64,000 bases of DNA. Source: Firmicutes bacterium OM04-13BH. Its GTDB lineage: Bacteria > Bacillota > Clostridia > Lachnospirales > Lachnospiraceae. The stretch lies in NCBI GenBank assembly GCA_003481745.1, contig QULP01000004.1, positions 248,001-312,000 on the forward strand, read 5' to 3'. Position 1 is the first letter of the stretch. Each line of letters begins with the position of its first letter. The notes beneath the pieces are model-generated. The model did no database searches. It was not told the origin of the DNA and saw only the letters and a list, made by a program, of their open reading frames with translations. The translations under genes were made by a program, and so were the position numbers. Shown here piece by piece: positions 18,121-25,840 of this stretch.

Positions 18121-18735
18121 TTATTTTCGTTCCTTTCTTTTTTCCTGCTCAATCAGTGTCTTATTGACATCATCCTCATAAACCCGCATTTCTACTTCCA
18201 TTGGAGTCGGGTCTTCCGTAATCTTTCTGCCACCAAAATGATTAAAGAAAAAGACAACACCGAGTCCGATTCCAATTGAATACGATAGTTCCAAAATTGT
18301 TTTTCCATTTGAAACTCTTCCGGTGATCTGCTCATATACTTTCATAAATAAACCTGCCGTATCAACATCCGTATTGAAGGTCATAATCGAAAATGCCCCT
18401 CCAAAAAATGTCACAAGCGATACAAAAATTGTTTTTAACCAGGAATAGAATTGATGGGCGTGTTTCTGTGTTTCATAAGTCAGAATAAAATTTGCCTCTC
18501 CGATATGCGTCACATCTACGCTCTCTTCATTTCTTTGAATTAAATCCACGATTTCCAGTGCAGATATTACATACCGCCCTGGTTTTTCATTTGGAATCGT
18601 AAATAATTTGCGGGCTTTATTTCGGTTTAATACTTTTCCATTACTGCATGACAAACTTGCCACATCCTGAACGTAAACTTCGGGACTGTGTACTTCTACA
18701 TTTTTTTCGGTCTGTATATATAAAATATCACTCAT
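18121..18735 (-). CDS. spoVAA: Stage V sporulation protein AA
   Basis: A 204-residue protein with a soluble N-terminal half and two membrane segments (about residues 100-120 and 150-170). The beginning (DILYIQTEKNVEV...VYVQDVASLSCS) and the middle (TFFGGAFSIMTFNTDVD) are typical of SpoVAA. It follows sigF on the same strand by 88 bases, as in Bacillus, and is followed immediately by spoVAB. Confidence 0.92.
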   Translation of the reverse strand: MSDILYIQTEKNVEVHSPEVYVQDVASLSCSNGKVLNRNKARKLFTIPNEKPGRYVISALEIVDLIQRNEESVDVTHIGEANFILTYETQKHAHQFYSWLKTIFVSLVTFFGGAFSIMTFNTDVDTAGLFMKVYEQITGRVSNGKTILELSYSIGIGLGVVFFFNHFGGRKITEDPTPMEVEMRVYEDDVNKTLIEQEKRKERK

Positions 18736-18823
18736 GTTTTCTGCTGCTCCTTGCCTTATAAGATGCAGAATTTAGTATTTAACAAACGTCTGAAAATTAT
18801 ACCTGAATTACTCTGGATTACTC

Positions 18824-19540
18824 CTAATCAATCCGTTCCCTTAAAACTTTTAAAATCTTTTTCTCCATTCTCGACACCTGAACCTGCGAAATTCCAAGTT
18901 CTCCTGCAATCTGCATCTGTGTTTTTTCCTGAAAAAACCGCAGATAAATCAATTCCCGCTCTTTTGCCTCCAGACTTCCCAAAAGCTGTTCGAGAAGCAT
19001 TTTATTTAAAAGACTCTCCTGTCCGTTTTCCGGTTCTTCGATTTTATCTTCCAGTACAATTCCACTTCCATCCCCCTGATAAATCATCTTCTGCAGGGAT
19101 TCAATCTGTGCACCTGCCTCCATTGCCATCACGAGTTCTTCTCTCGTCACCGCAATTTTCTCTGCAATCTCCTCAAGCCCTGGTTCTCTTCCTCTTTCGG
19201 CAAATAGTGCCTCATGTACCCGATAAGCCTTTGCATTAATCTCTTTTAAAGAACGGCTGACCTTTATCATTCCCTGATCCCTTAAGTAACGCTTGATTTC
19301 TCCGGTTATCATCGGAACTGCATAGGTAGAAAATTTCACATCAAACGAACAGTCAAATTTATCAATGGCTTTTAATAGCCCAATCGTTCCGATTTGAAAT
19401 AAATCCTCCATCTCCACTCCACGATTTAAAAATCGTTTTACGATACTATGCACCAGACCCGTATTTTTCTCTACCAGCATATCTCTTGCTTCCTTATCCC
19501 CTTGGTGTGCACGCCCGATAAGGGCAAGGACCTCATCCAT
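18824..19540 (-). CDS. sigF: Forespore sigma factor SigF
   Basis: A 238-residue sigma-70 family factor. Region 2 has NRGVEMEDLFQIGTIGLLKAIDKF and the -10 recognition part FSTYAVPMITGEIKRYLRD; region 4 ends with the helix-turn-helix MQIAGELGISQVQVSRMEKKIL. SigF is the first forespore-specific sigma factor. Its order after spoIIAA and spoIIAB identifies it. The spacer to spoIIAB is nine bases with an AAGGAGG site. Confidence 0.97.
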   Translation of the reverse strand: MDEVLALIGRAHQGDKEARDMLVEKNTGLVHSIVKRFLNRGVEMEDLFQIGTIGLLKAIDKFDCSFDVKFSTYAVPMITGEIKRYLRDQGMIKVSRSLKEINAKAYRVHEALFAERGREPGLEEIAEKIAVTREELVMAMEAGAQIESLQKMIYQGDGSGIVLEDKIEEPENGQESLLNKMLLEQLLGSLEAKERELIYLRFFQEKTQMQIAGELGISQVQVSRMEKKILKVLRERID

Positions 19541-19549
19541 AGCGCCTCC

Positions 19550-19999
19550 TTATTCTTCAAAGCTTTCCCTGCTTATGCCAATTTTCTTTCTCATACGCAC
19601 GGTTGTTCCTTTTCCCACCTCGGATTCAACCAAAAGCTCGTCCATAAATGCTTCCATAAATGCAAATCCCATACCGGAACGTTCCTGATCCGGTCTTGTC
19701 GTAAACATTGGCTCCATTGCCTGTTTTATATCTTCAATTCCCTTTCCATAATCAATTATCGTAACAAACAACTCTCTTTTACCTGTCTTACATTCAATCC
19801 TGATTTTCTCCTGCTTCTTGTTGTCATAAGCATGAATAATGCAGTTTGTAATCGCCTCTGATACGGCGGTTTTAATATCTGCGACTTCTTCTAATGTCGG
19901 ATTTAACTGCGTTGCAAATGCTGCAACGGTCACTCTTGCCAGACTTTCATTACAAGAACGGCTGACAATTTCTAATGTCATTTCATTCGTATACTCCAT
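19550..19999 (-). CDS. spoIIAB: Anti-sigma-F factor / serine kinase SpoIIAB
   Basis: A 149-residue GHKL-fold kinase. The N-box DIKTAVSEAITNCIIHAYD, the G1 box IDYGKGIED and G2 box ERSGMGFAFMEAF are all present. It binds and inhibits SigF, and phosphorylates SpoIIAA with ATP. It lies between spoIIAA and sigF in the standard operon. Confidence 0.97.
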   Translation of the reverse strand: MEYTNEMTLEIVSRSCNESLARVTVAAFATQLNPTLEEVADIKTAVSEAITNCIIHAYDNKKQEKIRIECKTGKRELFVTIIDYGKGIEDIKQAMEPMFTTRPDQERSGMGFAFMEAFMDELLVESEVGKGTTVRMRKKIGISRESFEE

Positions 20000-20013
20000 T
20001 TTTATGCTCCCCC

Positions 20014-20349
20014 TTATCTTTTTTTCTGATGCCAGACTGTTTCCTGACTGATTTCAATATATTTATAAATTCCGGAAATCCGCATAATCCGATATACACG
20101 GTCATTTACATGAATTGCGGTCACTTTTCCCCCACTATAACGCACAATCCGATACCGTCCCATCAACATTCCAATTCCCGAACTGTCCATAAATGTCGTC
20201 TTTGAAAAATCAAATACCAGTTGGGAAATCTCCCCTTTTTCCAGCTCTTCATCCACCACCTTGGTAATCTGCTGTGCAAAATGATGGTCCAGCTCTTCCG
20301 GCACATAAACCATCAGACAATTTTCCCTTCGTTTGATTACATCACTCAT
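20014..20349 (-). CDS. spoIIAA: Anti-anti-sigma factor SpoIIAA
   Basis: A 111-residue STAS-domain protein and first gene of the spoIIA operon. The phosphorylation site is DSSGIG with Ser57 as the likely target of SpoIIAB. When dephosphorylated it frees SigF from SpoIIAB. The ribosome binding site is AGGGG eight bases before the ATG. I looked for a sigma-H promoter between the gene and the terminator upstream and found no convincing one. Confidence 0.96.
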   Translation of the reverse strand: MSDVIKRRENCLMVYVPEELDHHFAQQITKVVDEELEKGEISQLVFDFSKTTFMDSSGIGMLMGRYRIVRYSGGKVTAIHVNDRVYRIMRISGIYKYIEISQETVWHQKKR

Positions 20350-20386
20350 ACTGATTACCCCTTACTTTATTCTTTCAATCTTTTGT

Positions 20387-20424
20387 AAAAAAAGGATGAA
20401 TACTCATCGTATCCATCCTTTTTC
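20387..20424 (-). terminator. Terminator of the TPR protein gene
   Basis: A hairpin with arms AAAAAGGATG/CATCCTTTTT, extended by GATAC/GTAT pairing, with a T-run on the minus strand. It separates the TPR gene (ends 20448) from spoIIAA. Confidence 0.85.
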
Positions 20425-20447
20425 TCAAGGTTTCTCTTTTGATTTTT

Positions 20448-22073
20448 CTATTCTTCTGAATCTTCTTCACTATAATCAGAATAACTGTTATCCTCTTCAT
20501 CCGAGTTGCTGTAATCTTCATCATTATTATCATTAGAGGTATCTTCTTCATCATTATTATCATAATTCGAATCATCCTCTTCTGAATTATCTTCTTCATC
20601 ATAATTTGTATCGTCCGAATTATCCGAGGTATCTGCCTGACTTTGCGTCTGACTGGATTGTGAAGAACCAGAAGAAGAACTTCCCCCTGTCAATGCATCT
20701 AAATAATCCTGCGCATCGGATGCATTCTGTGTTCCAGGGAAGGTATCAATAATCTTCTGATACCAGGTCTTTGCATTGTCTGTATCCCCACTCTTCTGAT
20801 AAGCCTGTGCCAGATAGAACATCGAAGTAAAGTCCGGTTCTCCGATATCAAGCGCTTTTGTATAATTTTCAATAGCAGTTGCATAATCACCGCTCTCATA
20901 AGCATCCATCGCCGTACTTTGATATTTCTGTTTGACACTGGAACCAATGTCTCCCATAATCGCATCGTACATACTCTTTGCTTCAACGGAAAGCAGGTCA
21001 CTGTTAACTCCTTCTAAGGCATTTGCTGCTGTCTCATAATTTTCATCATTATATGCCTGCCATGCCTTTAAAAGATTTTCATAGCTGGTTGTTGTTTCTT
21101 TTGCCTGAGAAATCTGGTCTGTCGCTGTATTTACAGATTCCGAAGAATTGTCAATTTCTTCCTGCAAACGAGTCAGTTCTGCTGCCTGTGTCGCTACTTT
21201 ATCGCCGTATTCTACTACTTTCTGATTTGCTTTTTGATTAATCCGCTGATTCTGTGCCGGAACAACCAAAAACCACAATGCGGAAGCCCCGACCAAAAGC
21301 CCGATAATCAGATTGATTAATGTATTGGTAACGGTACGCTCCCGATATTCCATTGGTTGAATGACCACGTCATTTCCGGAGCGATAAATAACTCTTCCTT
21401 CTTTTTCCTGTTTTACTTTTTCTCTTGCCTTAAATCTTGGCTCTAAATTTGTAATTTTACCGGTCTGCTGTTCTACTTCTCTTAAAAAACGCAGAGTAGT
21501 CGTATTGGTCTTATCAATTTTCGCCGCTGATTTCAACTGCTTTCTTGCCTTTTCATATTTTCCATTGCGGATATAAATCAGTGCCAGTAAATGATAACCC
21601 TTAATCAGTTTCGGATTGTCTGCAAGCACTTTTCTAAGCTGCATTTCTGCCATGTCGATACTGCCTCTTTTACAGTATTCCAGACATTGATTGTACTTTT
21701 TGATACTCATGTTAATCGTATCAAGGCGGTTTGCATTTTTCTGCAGACGGTTGATATAATCAGCTGCGATATTATTTTCCGGCTGCATATTTTTACTGAT
21801 TACCCATTCACTTAATGCCGCAACCACTTCACCGGTCTCAAAATAAACCAGTCCGAGAAGATTTCTCGCATGAATATTGTATTTATACATTCTAAGACTT
21901 CTCTGCAGGCAGGTAATTGCCCCTGACAGGTCACGAATCTGTGCTTTTTCCAAACCTCTGTTATAATACAAATTCGATAATGCGACAATCTGTTTCTGCA
22001 CCGTCACATTGCATCCGCATCCAGGGCAATAGGAAGAGCTGTTAAGCTGGGTATTGCATATCATACATTTCAT
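20448..22073 (-). CDS. Zinc-ribbon, TPR membrane protein with acidic tail
   Basis: A 541-residue protein. Residues 3-20 hold two CxxC pairs (CMIC and CPGC), a probable zinc ribbon. TPR-like repeats follow (about 30-195), then a membrane segment (about 255-275, LIIGLLVGASALWFLVVP), a coiled-coil stretch, a second TPR block (about 340-455, with the pattern YESGDYATAIENYTKALDIG), and about 80 C-terminal residues almost wholly Asp, Glu, Asn and Ser. The architecture suggests a scaffold with TPRs on both sides of the membrane. Function unknown. Confidence 0.85.
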   Translation of the reverse strand: MKCMICNTQLNSSSYCPGCGCNVTVQKQIVALSNLYYNRGLEKAQIRDLSGAITCLQRSLRMYKYNIHARNLLGLVYFETGEVVAALSEWVISKNMQPENNIAADYINRLQKNANRLDTINMSIKKYNQCLEYCKRGSIDMAEMQLRKVLADNPKLIKGYHLLALIYIRNGKYEKARKQLKSAAKIDKTNTTTLRFLREVEQQTGKITNLEPRFKAREKVKQEKEGRVIYRSGNDVVIQPMEYRERTVTNTLINLIIGLLVGASALWFLVVPAQNQRINQKANQKVVEYGDKVATQAAELTRLQEEIDNSSESVNTATDQISQAKETTTSYENLLKAWQAYNDENYETAANALEGVNSDLLSVEAKSMYDAIMGDIGSSVKQKYQSTAMDAYESGDYATAIENYTKALDIGEPDFTSMFYLAQAYQKSGDTDNAKTWYQKIIDTFPGTQNASDAQDYLDALTGGSSSSGSSQSSQTQSQADTSDNSDDTNYDEEDNSEEDDSNYDNNDEEDTSNDNNDEDYSNSDEEDNSYSDYSEEDSEE

Positions 22074-22084
22074 CTATTTACTCC

Positions 22085-22234
22085 CTATTTTCTGGTGTTC
22101 CCTTCAGTTTCTTTTAAAATTTCTTTGAGTATATCCACAACATCAGTCAAATCCTGACGATAAATTGCATTTTCTGCATCGTCCACATCCTGACACGGCT
22201 CAAATTTTTTTAATTCCTCTTCGTAATTAATCAT
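22085..22234 (-). CDS. Small 49-residue acidic protein
   Basis: A short frame reading MINYEEELKKFEPCQDVDD and ending TEGNTRK. Its ATG overlaps the folC stop codon (ATGA) and is preceded by AAGGAG with good spacing, which strongly supports translation. It is acidic and predicted helical, with no membrane segment. It lies 12 bases before the TPR gene, so it sits in a folC-small ORF-TPR operon. I do not recognise the family; the position suggests a partner of one of the neighbours. Confidence 0.75.
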   Translation of the reverse strand: MINYEEELKKFEPCQDVDDAENAIYRQDLTDVVDILKEILKETEGNTRK

Positions 22235-23529
22235 TTGTTTCTCCTTTTTAAATAGTCCTTAATCTCTCCAACGAGATACAAAGAACCTACAACAAATAGT
22301 AACCCGTCTCCTTTTTTTGCATAAGCCAGTTCAAATGCCTTTTCACAATCCGGTTCTGCATAGACCTGCTTACAACCGTTTTCTCTAAACAATTCTGCAA
22401 GTTCTGTTGAAGACTGTTTTCTGCTTCCCCAGATTTCTGTTACATACACATTGGAGAAATGAAGTCCATTACAGATTTTCTGAATCATGTCTTTAAAATC
22501 TTTATCGGAAACCGTTGTAAAAAGCAGAGTAATTGGATAATCATCCTGGAAATACCGAACGGTTTCTACAAATTTTGCAATTCCATCTTCATTATGAGCT
22601 CCATCCACAATGACACCTGGCAGTACTGTTTCCATTCTGCCCTGCCATTTTGTATGCTCCATCCCGGCTTTTAAGGTTTCTTTTTCGATTTTATGAACTT
22701 CTTTTAATACTCCCATTGTTTCCACCGCAAGAGATGCATTCATCATCTGATATTTTGCAATAAAAGGAATGAACAAGTCTATTGTACCATAAATTTTAGA
22801 ATCGTAGGTAAATGAAATTCCATCCGGTGTATAAGAAGTCATCTTCTGGCTTGCCTGTTTTACCTCATAATACGGACACCCCAGTTCTTTTGCCCGATTT
22901 TTGATGACTTTTTCGGCCTCTTCCTGATTTCCATCAAAGATAACCGGAACACCCGGCTTGATAATGCCGGCTTTTTCACCTGCAATCTTTTCAATCGTAT
23001 CGCCAAGATATTCCACATGATCCAGACTGATAGAAGTAATCACGCAGGCAAGCGGAGATACAATCGAATTTGTCGCATCTAAACGTCCGCCCAGCCCGGT
23101 TTCCAGTACCAGTAAATCTACATCTGCCTCATCAAAAATGACCATTCCCATTAAAAATAGAAATTCAAAATAGGTTGGATGGTAATCTCCTGCCTCTACA
23201 AGCTCATCTGCAAGCGCTTTGATTTTTAAGAAAGCCCGTAAGAATGCCTCATCTGAAACCATTTCTTCGTTAATCTGAAATCGTTCATTAATCTTTATCA
23301 GATGCGGTGAAGTAAACAACCCGCACTTATAGCCGCCTTCTTCAAGCATTGTGGAAAGAAACGCACAGACACTGCCTTTTCCATTTGTTCCTGCTACATG
23401 TATAATTTTTCGTTTTTTATCCGGACTTCCCAGTAAATCCAGACACTTTCTGGTATGTTCTAATTTATTTTTCGTTGTAAATTTCGGAATTTCTTCTATG
23501 TATGCAACTGCTTCTTCGTAAGTAAACAA
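22231..23529 (-). CDS. folC: Folylpolyglutamate synthase / dihydrofolate synthase
   Basis: A 432-residue Mur-ligase-family enzyme that adds glutamate to folates using ATP. The P-loop VAGTNGKGSVCAFLS (about residues 44-58), LLVLETGLGGRLDATN and VDGAHNEDG motifs are present. The start is TTG, with AGGA eight bases upstream; no ATG lies between that site and the conserved YIEEIPKF segment. Confidence 0.93.
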   Translation of the reverse strand: MFTYEEAVAYIEEIPKFTTKNKLEHTRKCLDLLGSPDKKRKIIHVAGTNGKGSVCAFLSTMLEEGGYKCGLFTSPHLIKINERFQINEEMVSDEAFLRAFLKIKALADELVEAGDYHPTYFEFLFLMGMVIFDEADVDLLVLETGLGGRLDATNSIVSPLACVITSISLDHVEYLGDTIEKIAGEKAGIIKPGVPVIFDGNQEEAEKVIKNRAKELGCPYYEVKQASQKMTSYTPDGISFTYDSKIYGTIDLFIPFIAKYQMMNASLAVETMGVLKEVHKIEKETLKAGMEHTKWQGRMETVLPGVIVDGAHNEDGIAKFVETVRYFQDDYPITLLFTTVSDKDFKDMIQKICNGLHFSNVYVTEIWGSRKQSSTELAELFRENGCKQVYAEPDCEKAFELAYAKKGDGLLFVVGSLYLVGEIKDYLKRRNK

Positions 23530-23561
23530 AAATTAATCCTTCTTTCTTTTGTCATTTCCCT

Positions 23562-23619
23562 AAAAAATCACCGCTCCATTCACAATGATAAGGGTCACTT
23601 ACCATTATAATGAAGCGGT
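23562..23619 (-). terminator. Terminator of the ltaS-like gene
   Basis: A long hairpin with arms ACCGCTTCATT/AATGGAGCGGT and further internal pairing ends in GATTTTTTA on the minus strand, 42 bases after the gene. Confidence 0.8.
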
Positions 23620-23661
23620 GACAATATGCAAGCAAATTATGTCGGTTGTAAACTTTTTCTT

Positions 23662-25815
23662 TTACTGTGTCTCGACAGTAGTTTCTGACTTCTCGGAAGA
23701 TGCCCCGTTTTCCACCGCGTCTGCTTTTTCATCTGTTTTTGTTTCTGTCTGTTCTTCTGTCTGTCCTTCTGTCTGCGAACCCATATCTGTCTCTGTTGTG
23801 TCTTCTGTGGATTCATCTGTTTGTGCTTTGGATGTTTCATGATAAATCTGTGTTTCTGTCCGACTTAATACCTTTCGGGTAGAACTGTTACTGCGGATTG
23901 CGATATCCACTTCATCTCCATCCTGTAAATCACCATCTGTCAGAAGAAGCGTCGTCGGACTGACATACGTTACTTCCACTAATTCTCCATTCACCTCAAG
24001 ATAAGCAGACTGCGTGAAGTTTGTACCGGTAATATAATATCTGCCATCCGAAATTTTTTCAATTTTATCTAAGGTTACTTCTTCCACTCCAAGATGCAGC
24101 TTTTCTTTCTGATATGGATTTTTTCCGCCATAGACATACTGTTTTCCATATAAAATATCATACTGCAGCATTTCCAAATCTGCCTGATAATTCTTTGTCT
24201 GTCTTCTTGCCTGATGATAACGGAACACATTTCCTTCATGAATTCCAACACGGTTCATGACTTCTGCTGCCATCTGATAAGCAGCAATATTTGCATCTTT
24301 CTTTTCAAGCTCCATATTATCCCAGATTACATATTCTGTCTGGAACAGATAACGATTCTCCATATCTTCTACGGTCAATCCCATTGTCGGAAGATGATCC
24401 CCATACATGACAAGCACTACATCTTCATCAAGTTGAGATAAGGTATCCGTCAGTTCTTTTACAAACTGGTCCATCTCATAAATCTGATTACAGTAATACT
24501 CCCATTTATTATTTAACGCCTCTGTACTCGAACCGCTTACTGTAATCTTCGGATTTTCAATCGTCGGTTCTTCCGGATAATCTCCATGTCCCTGTACCGA
24601 AATCGTATAAATATAGTCCGGATCATCTGTCTCATTTAACGCCTGCATAATATATTTTGTCAGATTTCGATCTCTCATCCAGTCATTCGGGTTTGTATCA
24701 TCCTGTTCCGACATATACTCTTCCGAAGTAAAGGTATCAAATCCAAGATTTGCAAATACACTTTTTCTTCCATAAAAGTTCGCCTCATTATTATGAATGG
24801 CATGAGTCCGATATCCCAGACTCTTTAATACATAAGGTGCACTTTCACAAGTTGTTTCTTTTAAAATACTCTTATATGGATATTCGCCAGGTCCAAAATA
24901 ATGTAAGCTCATTCCTGTAATGCTTTCAAATTCTGTATTTGCTGTACCTGCGCCTACAGAAGGCACTTTATAATATCCGGAAGAATATTCCTTCATCAGT
25001 TTTCTGAAATTTGGAATCGGGTCTTCCGAAACATTTAAATAATTAACCAGTGTCGGATCAAAAAAGGATTCCAGCTGTAAAAAGATAATATTTGGTCTTT
25101 TTTCTCCTGTTTTGGGCAGATTTGATTCACTGTCCTCAATTTCATTGATTGCTGATTCAGAATAATCTCTCGGACAGCTGATTCCGGTATTAAAAATCGT
25201 AGTTGCCAGACAGTATGGATATCCATAATCCTGATAAGCAAATGCAATATTTCCAAAGTAATTGGAAAGCACTCGTTTATCCAGTGCCAGTCTGGTTGTT
25301 CCTGCAAATGCCAGCACTACAATCAGCACAAACGGAATATTGACACGGTAACGTAATTTTCCTCTGTATCTTGGCCCTTTTACAAATAAAATAATCATTG
25401 CAATCAGCACCAGTATTGCAATAATCATTACAATAACAAAGAAAAACGGATTCAAATACTTATTTGCAATCTTAACTGCGTCGGTAATCAGATGTAAATC
25501 CGGTCCTGTAAATGGAGTGACACGGTTTGCCAAAAGCACACCATTAATAATTCCAAGTCCAAGCCAGAAAATAGTTAACAATACCCTCATAAATACTCTT
25601 CTTCTTACCAGATACACTAACATAGTGGTTGTAAAAATAAGAAATGAGTTATATAAAAACACTAACGGTCTTTCTGTCATATAGCTAAAAGCTTCTGACA
25701 CAGAATGTCTGGAGATGGCCTCGATTACAAAATATAAGACCATCACTCCAAACATCTGAAGAGGTACTGACAGAAAGTTCAAAATTTTGATAAACTGTTT
25801 TTTTATGGATTTCAA
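23662..25815 (-). CDS. LtaS-family phosphoglycerol transferase
   Basis: A 717-residue protein of the alkaline-phosphatase/sulfatase superfamily. About five N-terminal membrane segments (residues 10-185) are followed by an outside catalytic domain with IIFLQLESFFDPT, the nucleophile Thr region GAGTANTEFESITG, and MYGDHLPTMG. Such enzymes build polyglycerol-phosphate lipoteichoic acid or modify other polymers. A beta-rich domain (about 590-665) and a Thr/Glu-rich tail follow, which classical LtaS lacks. The start is TTG nine bases after AGGAG; the next ATG would be 20 codons inside the first membrane segment. Confidence 0.88.
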   Translation of the reverse strand: MKSIKKQFIKILNFLSVPLQMFGVMVLYFVIEAISRHSVSEAFSYMTERPLVFLYNSFLIFTTTMLVYLVRRRVFMRVLLTIFWLGLGIINGVLLANRVTPFTGPDLHLITDAVKIANKYLNPFFFVIVMIIAILVLIAMIILFVKGPRYRGKLRYRVNIPFVLIVVLAFAGTTRLALDKRVLSNYFGNIAFAYQDYGYPYCLATTIFNTGISCPRDYSESAINEIEDSESNLPKTGEKRPNIIFLQLESFFDPTLVNYLNVSEDPIPNFRKLMKEYSSGYYKVPSVGAGTANTEFESITGMSLHYFGPGEYPYKSILKETTCESAPYVLKSLGYRTHAIHNNEANFYGRKSVFANLGFDTFTSEEYMSEQDDTNPNDWMRDRNLTKYIMQALNETDDPDYIYTISVQGHGDYPEEPTIENPKITVSGSSTEALNNKWEYYCNQIYEMDQFVKELTDTLSQLDEDVVLVMYGDHLPTMGLTVEDMENRYLFQTEYVIWDNMELEKKDANIAAYQMAAEVMNRVGIHEGNVFRYHQARRQTKNYQADLEMLQYDILYGKQYVYGGKNPYQKEKLHLGVEEVTLDKIEKISDGRYYITGTNFTQSAYLEVNGELVEVTYVSPTTLLLTDGDLQDGDEVDIAIRSNSSTRKVLSRTETQIYHETSKAQTDESTEDTTETDMGSQTEGQTEEQTETKTDEKADAVENGASSEKSETTVETQ

Positions 25816-25840
25816 ATGCTCAATCTCCTATCAGCCTTGC

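Noticed and set aside
20350..20386. A sigma-H promoter for spoIIA
   Set aside because: A GAAT-like -10 is visible but no AGGAWWW element lies at the needed 12-14 bases, so it is not claimed.
20375..20602. Ile/Lys/Met-rich minus-strand frame
   Set aside because: It is a frame-shifted shadow of the low-complexity acidic tail of the TPR protein and runs through its terminator.
23585..23882. Ser/Val-rich and Leu-rich plus-strand frames
   Set aside because: They are antisense to the repetitive Thr/Glu-rich tail of the LtaS-like protein.
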